64,000 nucleotides of DNA from Streptomyces sp. 135 (GTDB lineage: Bacteria; Actinomycetota; Actinomycetes; Streptomycetales; Streptomycetaceae): contig NZ_CP075691.1 of the NCBI RefSeq assembly GCF_020026305.1, positions 2,232,001 through 2,296,000 of the forward strand. Direction: 5' to 3'. The notes below the pieces were generated by a model. That model was not told where the DNA came from. It saw only the letters and a list, made by a program, of their open reading frames with translations, and searched no databases. A program made the translations under genes and the position numbers. Positions within the stretch are counted from its first letter, which is position 1, and each line of letters opens with the position of its first letter. Shown here in pieces: positions 39,628 to 47,538 of the stretch.

Positions 39628-39687
39628 ATGCACGCGCAGACGACGACTCGAAACTGGTGGTGGCCCGCTCATCCGGCGGCCCACTGA
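39628..39687 (+). CDS. trpL: trp leader peptide with Trp-Trp-Trp
   Basis: This is a 19-codon frame starting at ATG 39628 that encodes three consecutive Trp (TGGTGGTGG at 39655-39663) and ends at TGA 39685. It is followed 22 bases later by a GC-rich hairpin and then the anthranilate synthase gene. This is the classic layout of ribosome-mediated transcription attenuation, and an attenuator ahead of trpE was reported in Streptomyces venezuelae. The ribosome-binding site is weak (GGGTG). Confidence 0.9.
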   Translation: MHAQTTTRNWWWPAHPAAH

Positions 39688-39709
39688 CTGCGCGTACCCA
39701 CAGACTCGC

Positions 39710-39734
39710 GAAGGCCGCCCGAGGGGCGGCCTTC
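39710..39734 (+). terminator. Attenuator terminator hairpin
   Basis: GAAGGCCGCCC (39710-39720) pairs perfectly with GGGCGGCCTTC (39724-39734) around a three-base GAG loop. It is followed by CGTGTTT. Ribosome stalling at the Trp codons would allow an alternative upstream pairing. Confidence 0.85.
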
Positions 39735-39795
39735 CGTGTTTCCCGGACTCCCCGGGGCCGGGCCGTTCCTCTCCGAGTGAGAAGGAACAGAACTG

Positions 39796-41685
39796 ATGCA
39801 GTTGACCGATCTGCTCTGCGACGACCGCCCGTTCGCCCTGCTGCGCCGCCGCACGCCGGGCCACGAGCACGACACGGTCGAGGTCCTCATCGGCCCGACC
39901 GGCACGTACGACCGCCTCGCCGACATCCCCGAGGGCCTCGCGCTCGTGCCCTTCCGGCAGATCCGGGAGCGCGGCTTCGACGTCCGCGACGACGGCACGC
40001 CGCTGACCGTCCTCACCCCCGAGGAGACGTACGAACTCGCGCTCGGCGAGGCCCTGGCCGCGCTTCCCGCGCACGACGTGCGGGTCGAGGGCGGGGCCTT
40101 CGACGTGGACGACACCGCGTACGCCGACATCGTGGGGCGCGTCCTGCGCGACGAGATCGGGCGGGGCGAGGGCGCCAACTTCGTGATCCGCCGTACGTAC
40201 GAGGGCGAGATCCCGGGCTTTGACCGGGCCGACGCGCTCGCGCTGTTCCGGCGGCTCCTGGTGGGCGAGCGGGGCGCGTACTGGACGTACGTCGTGCACA
40301 CCGAGGAGCGCACGCTCGTCGGGGCGAGCCCCGAGGTGCATGTGCGGATGTCCGGCGGGACGGTCGTCATGAACCCCATCAGCGGGACCTACCGCTATCC
40401 GGCCGAGGGGCCGACCCCCGACGACCTGCTCGCCTTCCTCGCCGACGGCAAGGAGATCGAGGAGCTGTCGATGGTCGTCGACGAGGAACTCAAGATGATG
40501 TGCACCGTCGGCGACATGGGCGGGGTCGTGGTCGGGCCGCGTCTGAAGGAGATGGCGCACCTCGCGCACACCGAGTACGAACTGCGGGGCAAGTCGTCGC
40601 TGGACGTGCGCGAGGTCCTCAGGGAGACGATGTTCGCGGCGACCGTCACCGGGTCACCCGTGCAGAACGCCTGCCGGGTCATCGAGCGGTACGAGCCGTC
40701 CGGGCGCGGCTACTACGCCGGCGCCCTCGCGCTCATCGGCCGGGACGGCGGCGGCGCGCAGACGCTGGACTCCCCCATCCTGATCCGTACCGCCGACATC
40801 TCCGCGGCCGGGAAGCTGCGCGTACCGGTCGGCGCGACGCTGGTGCGCGGCTCCGACCCGGTGGGCGAGGTCGCCGAGACGCATGCGAAGGCGGCGGGGG
40901 TGCTGGCGGCGCTCGGGGTGCGGCCCGGCCGTCCGCGGACGGAGGGCACGCGGCCCGCCCTGGCCGACGATCCGCGCGTGCGGGCGGCGCTGGACGGGCG
41001 GCGGGAGCGGCTCGCGCCGTTCTGGCTGCGGATGCAGGAGCGCGGTGACGCACTGAGCGGGCACGCGCTCGTCGTGGACGGCGAGGACACGTTCACCGCG
41101 ATGCTCGCGCACGTCCTGCGCTCCTGCGGCCTTCGGGTCTCGGTGCTGCGGTACGACGCGCGGGGGCTGCGGGAGGCGGTGCTCGCGCACGAGGGGCCCG
41201 TCGTGCTCGGGCCCGGCCCCGGCGACCCGTGCGACCTCACCGACCCGAAGATGCGGTTCCTGCGCTCACTGACGGCGGAGGTGATCCGCGACCACGAGTA
41301 CGGCGTGCTCGGCGTCTGTCTCGGGCACGAGCTGATCGCGGCGGAGCTGGGCCTGGAGATCGTACGCAAGGACGTGCCCGGCCAGGGCGCGCAGACGGAC
41401 GTCGACCTGTTCGGGCGGCCCGAGACCGTCGGCTTCTACAACAGCTACGTGGCACGCTGCGACGACGCCGCGGCACTCGAACTCGGCGCGCACGGCGTGG
41501 AGGTCAGCAGGGACGCGGGGAGCGGTGAGGTGCACGCGGTGCGCGGTCCGTGGTTCGCCGGGGTGCAGTTCCACCCGGAGTCGGTGCTGACGCTGCGCGG
41601 CGCCTCGATCGTGCGGGAACTGCTCGGTCAGCTGACGGCCGGCGCGGGGACCAGGACGTTCTCGGAGCGGCGGCCCGCCCGGTAG
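39796..41685 (+). CDS. trpE: Fused anthranilate synthase (TrpE-TrpG, PhzE-like)
   Basis: This is a 629-residue single-chain anthranilate synthase making anthranilate from chorismate and glutamine. The TrpE half (about 1-420) has VGASPEVHVRMSGGTVVMNPISGT, DEELKMMCTVGDMGG and MFAATVTGSPVQNACRVIERYE. The GATase half (about 435-615) has VVLGPGPGDP, the nucleophile Cys508 in GVCLGHELIA, and His593/Glu595 in VQFHPESV. The fusion and NPISGT motif resemble PhzE-type enzymes as well as the S. venezuelae trpE product. The Trp leader argues for tryptophan biosynthesis rather than a secondary pathway. A GAGAAGGAACAG site precedes the ATG. The last 58 bases overlap the convergent dehydrogenase gene. Confidence 0.94.
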   Translation: MQLTDLLCDDRPFALLRRRTPGHEHDTVEVLIGPTGTYDRLADIPEGLALVPFRQIRERGFDVRDDGTPLTVLTPEETYELALGEALAALPAHDVRVEGGAFDVDDTAYADIVGRVLRDEIGRGEGANFVIRRTYEGEIPGFDRADALALFRRLLVGERGAYWTYVVHTEERTLVGASPEVHVRMSGGTVVMNPISGTYRYPAEGPTPDDLLAFLADGKEIEELSMVVDEELKMMCTVGDMGGVVVGPRLKEMAHLAHTEYELRGKSSLDVREVLRETMFAATVTGSPVQNACRVIERYEPSGRGYYAGALALIGRDGGGAQTLDSPILIRTADISAAGKLRVPVGATLVRGSDPVGEVAETHAKAAGVLAALGVRPGRPRTEGTRPALADDPRVRAALDGRRERLAPFWLRMQERGDALSGHALVVDGEDTFTAMLAHVLRSCGLRVSVLRYDARGLREAVLAHEGPVVLGPGPGDPCDLTDPKMRFLRSLTAEVIRDHEYGVLGVCLGHELIAAELGLEIVRKDVPGQGAQTDVDLFGRPETVGFYNSYVARCDDAAALELGAHGVEVSRDAGSGEVHAVRGPWFAGVQFHPESVLTLRGASIVRELLGQLTAGAGTRTFSERRPAR

Positions 41686-42632
41686 TCCAGGACGTTCTGG
41701 ACGGTGGTGTCGATGATCTGGGTGACCGCGTCCGCCGTGTAGTACGCCTGGTGGGACGTGACGACCACGTTCGGGAACGTGACGAGGCGGGCCAGGGTGT
41801 CGTCGGCGACGACCTCCAGGGACTTGTCGAGGAAGAACAGGCCTGCCTCGGCCTCGTAGACATCGAGACCGACGCCGGTGAACCGTCCGGCGCGCAGCTC
41901 CACGACGAGCGCCTCGGTGTCGATCAGGCCGCCGCGGCTGGAGTTCACGAGGATCGCGTCGTCCTTCATCGACCGCAGCGCTTCGGCGCCGATGAGGTGC
42001 TGCGTCGAGGGGAGCAGCGGGACGTGCAGGCTGATCAGATCGGCCTCGGCCAGGAGCCGGTCCTTCTCGACGTACGTCATGCCGAGTGCGACGCAGGCCG
42101 GGTTCTCCACGGCGTCCCAGCCGAGGAGGTTCATGCCGAAGCCGTGCGCGATGCGGGTGAAGGCCTCACCGATCTTGCCGGTGCCGAGCACGCCGACGGT
42201 GCGGCCGCGCAGGTCGCGGCCCATCAGCCCGTCAAGGCGGAAGTCGAAGTCGCGGGTGCGGTTGCTGGCGCGGACGATGCGGCGGTTGACGGCCATGGCG
42301 AGCGTCCAGGCGAACTCGGCGACGGAGTACGGCGAGTAGGACGAGACGCGGGCGACGGTCAGGCCGAGGCGTTCGGCGACCCGGAGGTCGATGTTGTTGA
42401 AGCCGGTGGAGCGCTGGGCGATCATCTGCGTGCCGCCGGCGGCGAGGGTCTGCAGGACGCGGTTGTCCAGGGTCGCGTTGACGCTGGAGGAGATGATCTC
42501 GTAGCCCGCGGCGATGGGGGCGGTGTCCTCGTTCAGGAAGACGTCTAGACAGCGGACGTCGTGGTGTCCCGCGAAGGCCTTCTCCATCAGCGGCTTCTCG
42601 TCGGACTGCACGCCGAACGCGAGGATCTCCAT
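41628..42632 (-). CDS. D-2-hydroxyacid dehydrogenase (D-lactate dehydrogenase-like)
   Basis: This is a 334-residue NAD-dependent dehydrogenase of the D-LDH type. It has the Rossmann loop VGVLGTGKIGEAFTRIAHGFGM, the substrate Arg in ILVNSSRGGLIDTEAL, Glu in GLDVYEAEAG, and catalytic His in VVVTSHQAYYT. Residues like FNNIDL and SSYSPYSVAEFAW are LdhA-like. It probably interconverts pyruvate and D-lactate. Its 3' end runs 58 bases into the convergent trpE gene, so the C-terminal codons of both are in antisense. Confidence 0.9.
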   Translation of the reverse strand: MEILAFGVQSDEKPLMEKAFAGHHDVRCLDVFLNEDTAPIAAGYEIISSSVNATLDNRVLQTLAAGGTQMIAQRSTGFNNIDLRVAERLGLTVARVSSYSPYSVAEFAWTLAMAVNRRIVRASNRTRDFDFRLDGLMGRDLRGRTVGVLGTGKIGEAFTRIAHGFGMNLLGWDAVENPACVALGMTYVEKDRLLAEADLISLHVPLLPSTQHLIGAEALRSMKDDAILVNSSRGGLIDTEALVVELRAGRFTGVGLDVYEAEAGLFFLDKSLEVVADDTLARLVTFPNVVVTSHQAYYTADAVTQIIDTTVQNVLDYRAGRRSENVLVPAPAVS

Positions 42633-42704
42633 GCGGCGAGTCTAAGGACCGCCCGCGGGGACGGCACCCGGAGCTCCGGCTCGGGGCGCCGTCCCGGCGG
42701 GGCC

Positions 42705-43742
42705 TCACCCGAAGAAGACGCCGACCTCCGCGTACAGCGCCGGGTCCACCGTCTTGAGTTTCGCCGTGGCCTCGGCGATCGGCACCCGCACGATGTCCGT
42801 GCCGCGCAGCGCGACCATCTTGCCGAAGTCGCCGTCGCGCACCGCGTCGATCGCGTGCAGCCCGAAGCGGGTGGCGAGCCAGCGGTCGAAGGCGCTGGGC
42901 GTACCGCCGCGCTGGACGTGCCCGAGGACCGTGGTGCGCGCCTCCTTGCCGGTGCGCCCCTCGATCTCCTTGGCGAGCCACTCGCCGACCCCGGAGAGCC
43001 GCACGTGCCCGAAGGAGTCCTGCGTGCCGTCCTTGAGGACCATCTCGCCGTCCCTCGGCATCGCACCCTCCGCGACGACGACGATGGGGGCGTACGACGC
43101 CTTGAAGCGCGAGGCGACCCACGCGCACACCTGGTCGACGTCGAAGCGCTGCTCGGGGATGAGGATGACGTTCGCACCGCCCGCGAGGCCCGAGTGCAGG
43201 GCGATCCAGCCCGCGTGGCGGCCCATCACCTCGACGACCAGGACGCGCATGTGGGATTCGGCGGTGGTGTGCAGGCGGTCGATCGCCTCGGTGGCGATGC
43301 CGACGGCCGTGTCGAAGCCGAAGGTGTAGTCGGTGGCGGAGAGGTCGTTGTCGATGGTCTTCGGGACGCCGACGACCGGGACGCCGAACTCGTCGGTGAG
43401 GCGGGCGGCGACGCCGAGCGTGTCCTCGCCGCCGATCGCGATGAGCGAGTCGACCTCGTGCTTGGCGAGGTTCTCCTTGATGCGGCGCACCCCGTGCTCC
43501 ACCTTGAAGGGGTTGGTGCGCGAGGAGCCGAGGATGGTGCCGCCGCGCGGCAGGATGCCGCGGACCGCGGGGATGTCGAGCGGGACGGCGTCGCCCTCCA
43601 CCGGACCGCGCCAGCCGTCCCGGAAGCCGACGAAGTCGTAGCCGTACTCCTGCACGCCCTTGCGGACGACGCCACGGATCACGGCGTTGAGCCCGGGGCA
43701 GTCGCCGCCTCCGGTCAGTACGCCAATTTTCTTGGCCCCCAT
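42705..43742 (-). CDS. pfkA: 6-phosphofructokinase
   Basis: This is a 345-residue phosphofructokinase of glycolysis. Motifs are GVLTGGGDCPGLNAVIRG, GGTILGSSRTNPF, IGGEDTLGVAARL, PKTIDNDLSATDYTFGFDTA with the catalytic Asp, EVMGRHAGWIALHSGLAGGA and VLGHVQRGGTPSAFDR. The residue after GGE is Asp and the one before TIDND is Lys, which in other PFKs mark pyrophosphate users; S. coelicolor PFK at this locus is described as ATP-dependent, so the donor needs checking. The ATG at 43742 has an AAGGGA site. Confidence 0.93.
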   Translation of the reverse strand: MGAKKIGVLTGGGDCPGLNAVIRGVVRKGVQEYGYDFVGFRDGWRGPVEGDAVPLDIPAVRGILPRGGTILGSSRTNPFKVEHGVRRIKENLAKHEVDSLIAIGGEDTLGVAARLTDEFGVPVVGVPKTIDNDLSATDYTFGFDTAVGIATEAIDRLHTTAESHMRVLVVEVMGRHAGWIALHSGLAGGANVILIPEQRFDVDQVCAWVASRFKASYAPIVVVAEGAMPRDGEMVLKDGTQDSFGHVRLSGVGEWLAKEIEGRTGKEARTTVLGHVQRGGTPSAFDRWLATRFGLHAIDAVRDGDFGKMVALRGTDIVRVPIAEATAKLKTVDPALYAEVGVFFG

Positions 43743-43761
43743 GGAAGTGTCCCTTCGCCTC

Positions 43762-43803
43762 AGTGACCTGATGCGAGTCACGCTAATGGTGACCCAGGTC
43801 ACT
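43762..43803. repeat. Inverted repeat cluster upstream of pfkA
   Basis: AGTGACCTG (43762-43770) and CAGGTCACT (43795-43803) are perfect 9-bp inverted arms. Between them, GTCAC (43777) and GTGAC (43789) form a second pair. The site lies 20-60 bases upstream of the pfkA start and may bind a regulator. Confidence 0.5.
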
Positions 43804-43876
43804 ACGGGACGGTGCGAACGGTCAATTCCCCAGTATGTGGCTGGAGTTGCTCACAGGCGTTCACTCGTACGAGGGG

Positions 43877-44614
43877 TCAGGCGTCGTCCGCCCTGTCGAT
43901 GCCCCGCTCTATCGCGTACCGCACGAGCTCCACCCTGTTGTGCAGCTGGAGCTTGCCCAGGGTGTTCTGGACGTGGTTCTGCACGGTGCGGTGGGAGATG
44001 ACCAGGCGCTCGGCGATCTGCTTGTAGCTCAGGCCCTTGGCGACCAGCCGCAGGACCTCCGTCTCGCGGTCGGTGAGCCGCGGGGCCTTCGGGTCGTCCG
44101 GGGTGCCGGCCTCGGGCTCGGTGGCCAGGCGGCGGTACTCGCCGAGGACCAGACCGGCGAGGCCCGGGGTGAAGACCGCGTCGCCTTCGGCCGTGCGCCG
44201 CACGGCGTCGATCAGTTCTTCCGTGGACGCCGACTTCAGGAGATAGCCGGTGGCGCCCGACTTGACCGCCTCCAGGACGTCGGCGTGCTCGCCGCTCGCG
44301 GAGAGGACCAGGACGCGCAGCGCGGGGTTGGCGGCGACCAGCTCCTTGCAGACCTGGACGCCCGGCTTCAGCGGGAGGTTCAGGTCGAGGACGAGGACGT
44401 CGGGCGCGGCGGCCTGGGCGCGGCGGACCGCCTGCTCGCCGTCCCCTGCGGTGGCGACGACGTCGAGACCCGCCTCGGCGAGGTCGCGGGCGACCGCGTC
44501 GCGCCACATCGGGTGGTCGTCGACGACCATGACCCTGATCGGGCCCGCTCCCCCACCGGTGTCCGTGGACGGCTCCCGCCGCTGCTGCCCCGGCTGCCCC
44601 TGCTCGCTCTTCAT
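43877..44614 (-). CDS. NarL/LuxR-family response regulator
   Basis: This is a 245-residue response regulator. The receiver domain has acidic pocket VMVVDDHPMWRDAV (about 28-41), the phospho-acceptor Asp in VLVLDLNLPL (near 77) and Lys in GYLLKSAS. The C-terminal LuxR-type HTH reads LTDRETEVLRLVAKGLSYKQIAERLVISHRTVQNHVQNTLGKL. It is coupled to the kinase gene by an ATGA overlap. It is adjacent to, but separately promoted from, pfkA; its targets are unknown. The first 25 residues are a Gln/Gly-rich extension. Confidence 0.93.
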   Translation of the reverse strand: MKSEQGQPGQQRREPSTDTGGGAGPIRVMVVDDHPMWRDAVARDLAEAGLDVVATAGDGEQAVRRAQAAAPDVLVLDLNLPLKPGVQVCKELVAANPALRVLVLSASGEHADVLEAVKSGATGYLLKSASTEELIDAVRRTAEGDAVFTPGLAGLVLGEYRRLATEPEAGTPDDPKAPRLTDRETEVLRLVAKGLSYKQIAERLVISHRTVQNHVQNTLGKLQLHNRVELVRYAIERGIDRADDA

Positions 44615-45858
44615 GCTTTTCCTGCCTTCCCCCGTGCTTCCCGCGCCGCTTCGCGCGGGACTCTCAGTTCCACTTCCGTCCCCTGGCCCGGCACCGAGAT
44701 CAGCTCGGCCGTGCCCCCGAGCTCCCGCAGCCGCCCCCGGATCGACAGGGCGACGCCGAGGCGCCCCTCCCCCTCGGCCTCGGCGAGGCGGCCCTCCGGG
44801 ATGCCCGGCCCGTCGTCCCTGACCGTCACGATCACCTCGCCCGGCTCGTCCTCGACCAGGATCCAGGCGTGCGCCTCGGCTCCGGCATGTCTGCGGACAT
44901 TGTCCAGGGCGGCACCGACAGCGGCCGCCAGCTCCCTCGCGGCGGACGGCGCGAGCAGCACCGGGGCACCCGGTTCGGAGAGGGTCACCTTGGACCCGGC
45001 GTGCGGGGCGAGCAGCGAGCGCAGGTCGCGGGGCGCCGCGTCGTCGGCGGCGCCGGTCTCGTCGTCCGGTTCCTCGACGGCCCGTACGAGCGCACCCTGC
45101 GAGGCGTCCTCCGAGGCGCGCGAGGCGGGCACCATGCCGCCGGCGACCAGCGTGCGCAGCGCGACCTCCTGCTCGCCCGCCAGCCGCCCGAGCTCCGCGG
45201 CCTCGCCGCCGATCGCGGTGCCGCGCCGCTGCACCATGGCGAGGACCTGGAGGACGCTGTCGTGGATGTCGCGGGCGAGCCGTTCACGCTCGCGGGTCGC
45301 GGCCTCTATCTCCAGGGCGCGGGCGAGGGTGCGCTCGGAGGCGCGGGCCACCTCCACGACGTATCCGATGGCGATGGAGGCGATGCAGACCAGCAGGACG
45401 TTGTGGATGGTGTCGCGGCTGAAGGCCCCGCGCTGCACCACGTTGGCGACGCCCACCAGGAGCGAGGCGAAGGCGGCCCAGCGCCAGCCGCCCTTGATGG
45501 CGTACGCGAGGACGGCGCCCGCGGTCCATATGGAGGGCAGCGTCGGGCCGCCCTCGACGATCCGCTGGTGCGAGTCGGCCAGCGGCGTCAGGAGGATGCC
45601 CACGAGGGCGACGGCCAGGTCGATGACGAGGAACCGCTTGGTGCAGCTCGCGGCGTTCGCCACGCGGCGCAGCGTGCCAAGCGTCCAGCCGGCGAGCACC
45701 ACGTAGTAGGCGATGGCCACCCAGGGGCGGTCCAGTTCCTCGTGCGCCGTCGTGAAGAGCCCGATCGCGTACAGCATCGTGAGGACGCGGTAGCCGGTGA
45801 GGGCGCGCCAGAGCGGCTGCTCGACCGACATCCTCATGACTCGCTCGCGCTTGGCCAT
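44611..45858 (-). CDS. DesK-type sensor histidine kinase
   Basis: This is a 415-residue histidine kinase with five or six N-terminal membrane segments (about 20-165) and a HisKA_3 dimerisation domain with the phospho-His in RLARDIHDSVLQVLAMVQRRG (near 200). The C-terminal HATPase has NVRRHAGAEAHAWILVEDEPGEVIVTVRDDGPGIP. An acidic insert (about 240-270) lies between them. Almost no extracytoplasmic loop is present, so it probably senses something in or at the membrane, as DesK does. ATGs at codons 8 and 10 are alternative starts. It overlaps the response regulator gene by four bases. Confidence 0.92.
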   Translation of the reverse strand: MAKRERVMRMSVEQPLWRALTGYRVLTMLYAIGLFTTAHEELDRPWVAIAYYVVLAGWTLGTLRRVANAASCTKRFLVIDLAVALVGILLTPLADSHQRIVEGGPTLPSIWTAGAVLAYAIKGGWRWAAFASLLVGVANVVQRGAFSRDTIHNVLLVCIASIAIGYVVEVARASERTLARALEIEAATRERERLARDIHDSVLQVLAMVQRRGTAIGGEAAELGRLAGEQEVALRTLVAGGMVPASRASEDASQGALVRAVEEPDDETGAADDAAPRDLRSLLAPHAGSKVTLSEPGAPVLLAPSAARELAAAVGAALDNVRRHAGAEAHAWILVEDEPGEVIVTVRDDGPGIPEGRLAEAEGEGRLGVALSIRGRLRELGGTAELISVPGQGTEVELRVPREAAREARGKAGKA

Positions 45859-45901
45859 GCCCCCCAGCTCCCCCGGTCCCCCACGCGGTGTCCCCCGGCT
45901 G

Positions 45902-46615
45902 CTACTTCTCGCCCGCCTTGGCGGCCTTCGCGGCCTCGCTGAGCTGGCGCTTGGCGGCCGTCGCGTACACGTCCACGTACTCCTGGCCGGAGAGCTTCAT
46001 GATCTCGTACATGACCTCGTCGGTCAGCGCCCGCAGCACGAAGCGGTCCTGCTCCATGCCCTGGTAGCGGCGGAAGTCGAGCGGCTTGCCGATGCGGATG
46101 CCGGGGCGCATCAGCTTCGGCAGCACCTTGCCGGGCGGCTGGATCTTCTCCGTGTCGATCATGGCCACCGGGATGACCGGGGCTCCGGTGGCGAGCGCCA
46201 CGCGCGCGAGGCCGCCCGGTTTGCCGCGGTAGAGGCGGCCGTCGGGCGAGCGCGTGCCCTCGGGGTAGATGCCGAAGAGCTCGCCGCGCTCCAGGACCTC
46301 GATGCCGCTCTTGATGGCCGCCTCGCCCGCGCCGCGCGCGCCGGAGCGGTCCACGGGGAGCTGGCCGACGCCCTTGAAGAAGGCGGCGGTCAACTTGCCC
46401 TTCACTCCCGGCGAGGTGAAGTACTCCGCCTTGGCGATGAAGGTGACCTTGCGGTCGAGGACCGCGGGGAGGAAGAAGGAGTCCGAGAACGAGAGGTGGT
46501 TGCTCGCGAGAATCGCGGGGCCTTCGGCGGGGACGTTCTCAAGGCCCTCCACCCAGGGCCTGAAGCCGAGCTTCAGCGGCCCTCCGATGGCAACCTTCAT
46601 TGCGCCGTAGATCAA
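45902..46615 (-). CDS. 1-acylglycerol-3-phosphate acyltransferase-like
   Basis: This is a 237-residue PlsC-type acyltransferase of phospholipid synthesis. The HX4D motif is ASNHLSFSDSFFLP (about 44-57), followed by EGTRSPDGRLYRGKPG and PVIPVAMIDTEKI. It matches M. tuberculosis Rv2182c in type and position. The start is a TTG at 46615, chosen because AGGAGG lies exactly eight bases upstream and no ATG or GTG there has a site; an ATG at codon 6 (46600) lacks one. It is divergent from the hydrolase gene. Confidence 0.92.
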   Translation of the reverse strand: MIYGAMKVAIGGPLKLGFRPWVEGLENVPAEGPAILASNHLSFSDSFFLPAVLDRKVTFIAKAEYFTSPGVKGKLTAAFFKGVGQLPVDRSGARGAGEAAIKSGIEVLERGELFGIYPEGTRSPDGRLYRGKPGGLARVALATGAPVIPVAMIDTEKIQPPGKVLPKLMRPGIRIGKPLDFRRYQGMEQDRFVLRALTDEVMYEIMKLSGQEYVDVYATAAKRQLSEAAKAAKAGEK

Positions 46616-46758
46616 ACCGAGTGCCTCCTGTTTCTGTGGATCAGACCTTAACCCGCGGTACGGCCAATGGGCCCGACGACCCTGGTCGGTGTCAGTCCGG
46701 TCGCGTACGGTGAGGTACTCCCTACCCCCCTTGCCACGTCTCACGAAGGAGACCGAAG

Positions 46759-47538
46759 GTGCCGGTCCTCCCCGGAGCCGAGCCGTACCGCCACGAAGGC
46801 GGCGAGGTCGGCGTCCTGCTCTGCCACGGCTTCACCGGATCCCCGCAGTCGCTGCGTCCCTGGGCCCAGTATCTGGCGGAGCGCGGCCTGACCGTCTCGC
46901 TGCCGCTCCTGCCCGGGCACGGCACCCGCTGGGAGGACATGCAGGTCACCGGCTGGCAGGACTGGTACGCGGAGGTGGACCGCGAGCTGCGCGGCCTCCT
47001 GGAGCGGTGCGCGCGGGTCTTCGTCTTCGGCCTCTCCATGGGCGGCACGCTCACGTTGCGCCTCGCGGCCAAGCACGGCGACGCGATCAGCGGCATCGTC
47101 CTGGTCAACCCTGCGAACAAGCTGCACGGTCTCTCGCCCTACGCGCTGCCGGTCGCCCGGCACCTCGTACGGACGACGAAGGGCATCGCCAGCGACATCG
47201 CCAAGGAGGGCTCGGTGGAGATCGGCTACGACCGGGTGCCGCTGCACGCCGCGCACTCCATGCGCGTGTTCTTCCGCATGGTCGACGCCGAACTGCCGCA
47301 GGTGACCCAGCCGTTGCTGCTGCTCCACAGCCCGCGGGACCATGTGGTGCCGCCCGCCGACTCGGCCCGCGTCCTCAGCCGCGTCTCGTCGACGGACGTC
47401 ACGGAGATCTTGCTGGAACAGAGTTACCACGTGGCGACGTTGGACCACGACGCGGACCGGATCTTCGAGGAGAGTCACGCGTTCATCGGCCGGCTCGCTC
47501 CCAGCGTCGGTATGGAAGGGACGGCCAGCGGTGGCTGA
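46759..47538 (+). CDS. Alpha/beta hydrolase (carboxylesterase/monoacylglycerol lipase-like)
   Basis: This is a 259-residue alpha/beta hydrolase with oxyanion-region VLLCHGFTGSPQSLRPWAQYLAERG, nucleophile Ser in FVFGLSMGGTLTLRLAA (near 96), Asp in LLLLHSPRDHVVPP and His in QSYHVATLDHD. The layout resembles Est30-type carboxylesterases. The GTG at 46759 has AAGGAG. It overlaps the following membrane-protein gene by eight bases, so the two form an operon. The lipid-like substrate is inferred from the divergent acyltransferase. Confidence 0.9.
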   Translation: MPVLPGAEPYRHEGGEVGVLLCHGFTGSPQSLRPWAQYLAERGLTVSLPLLPGHGTRWEDMQVTGWQDWYAEVDRELRGLLERCARVFVFGLSMGGTLTLRLAAKHGDAISGIVLVNPANKLHGLSPYALPVARHLVRTTKGIASDIAKEGSVEIGYDRVPLHAAHSMRVFFRMVDAELPQVTQPLLLLHSPRDHVVPPADSARVLSRVSSTDVTEILLEQSYHVATLDHDADRIFEESHAFIGRLAPSVGMEGTASGG

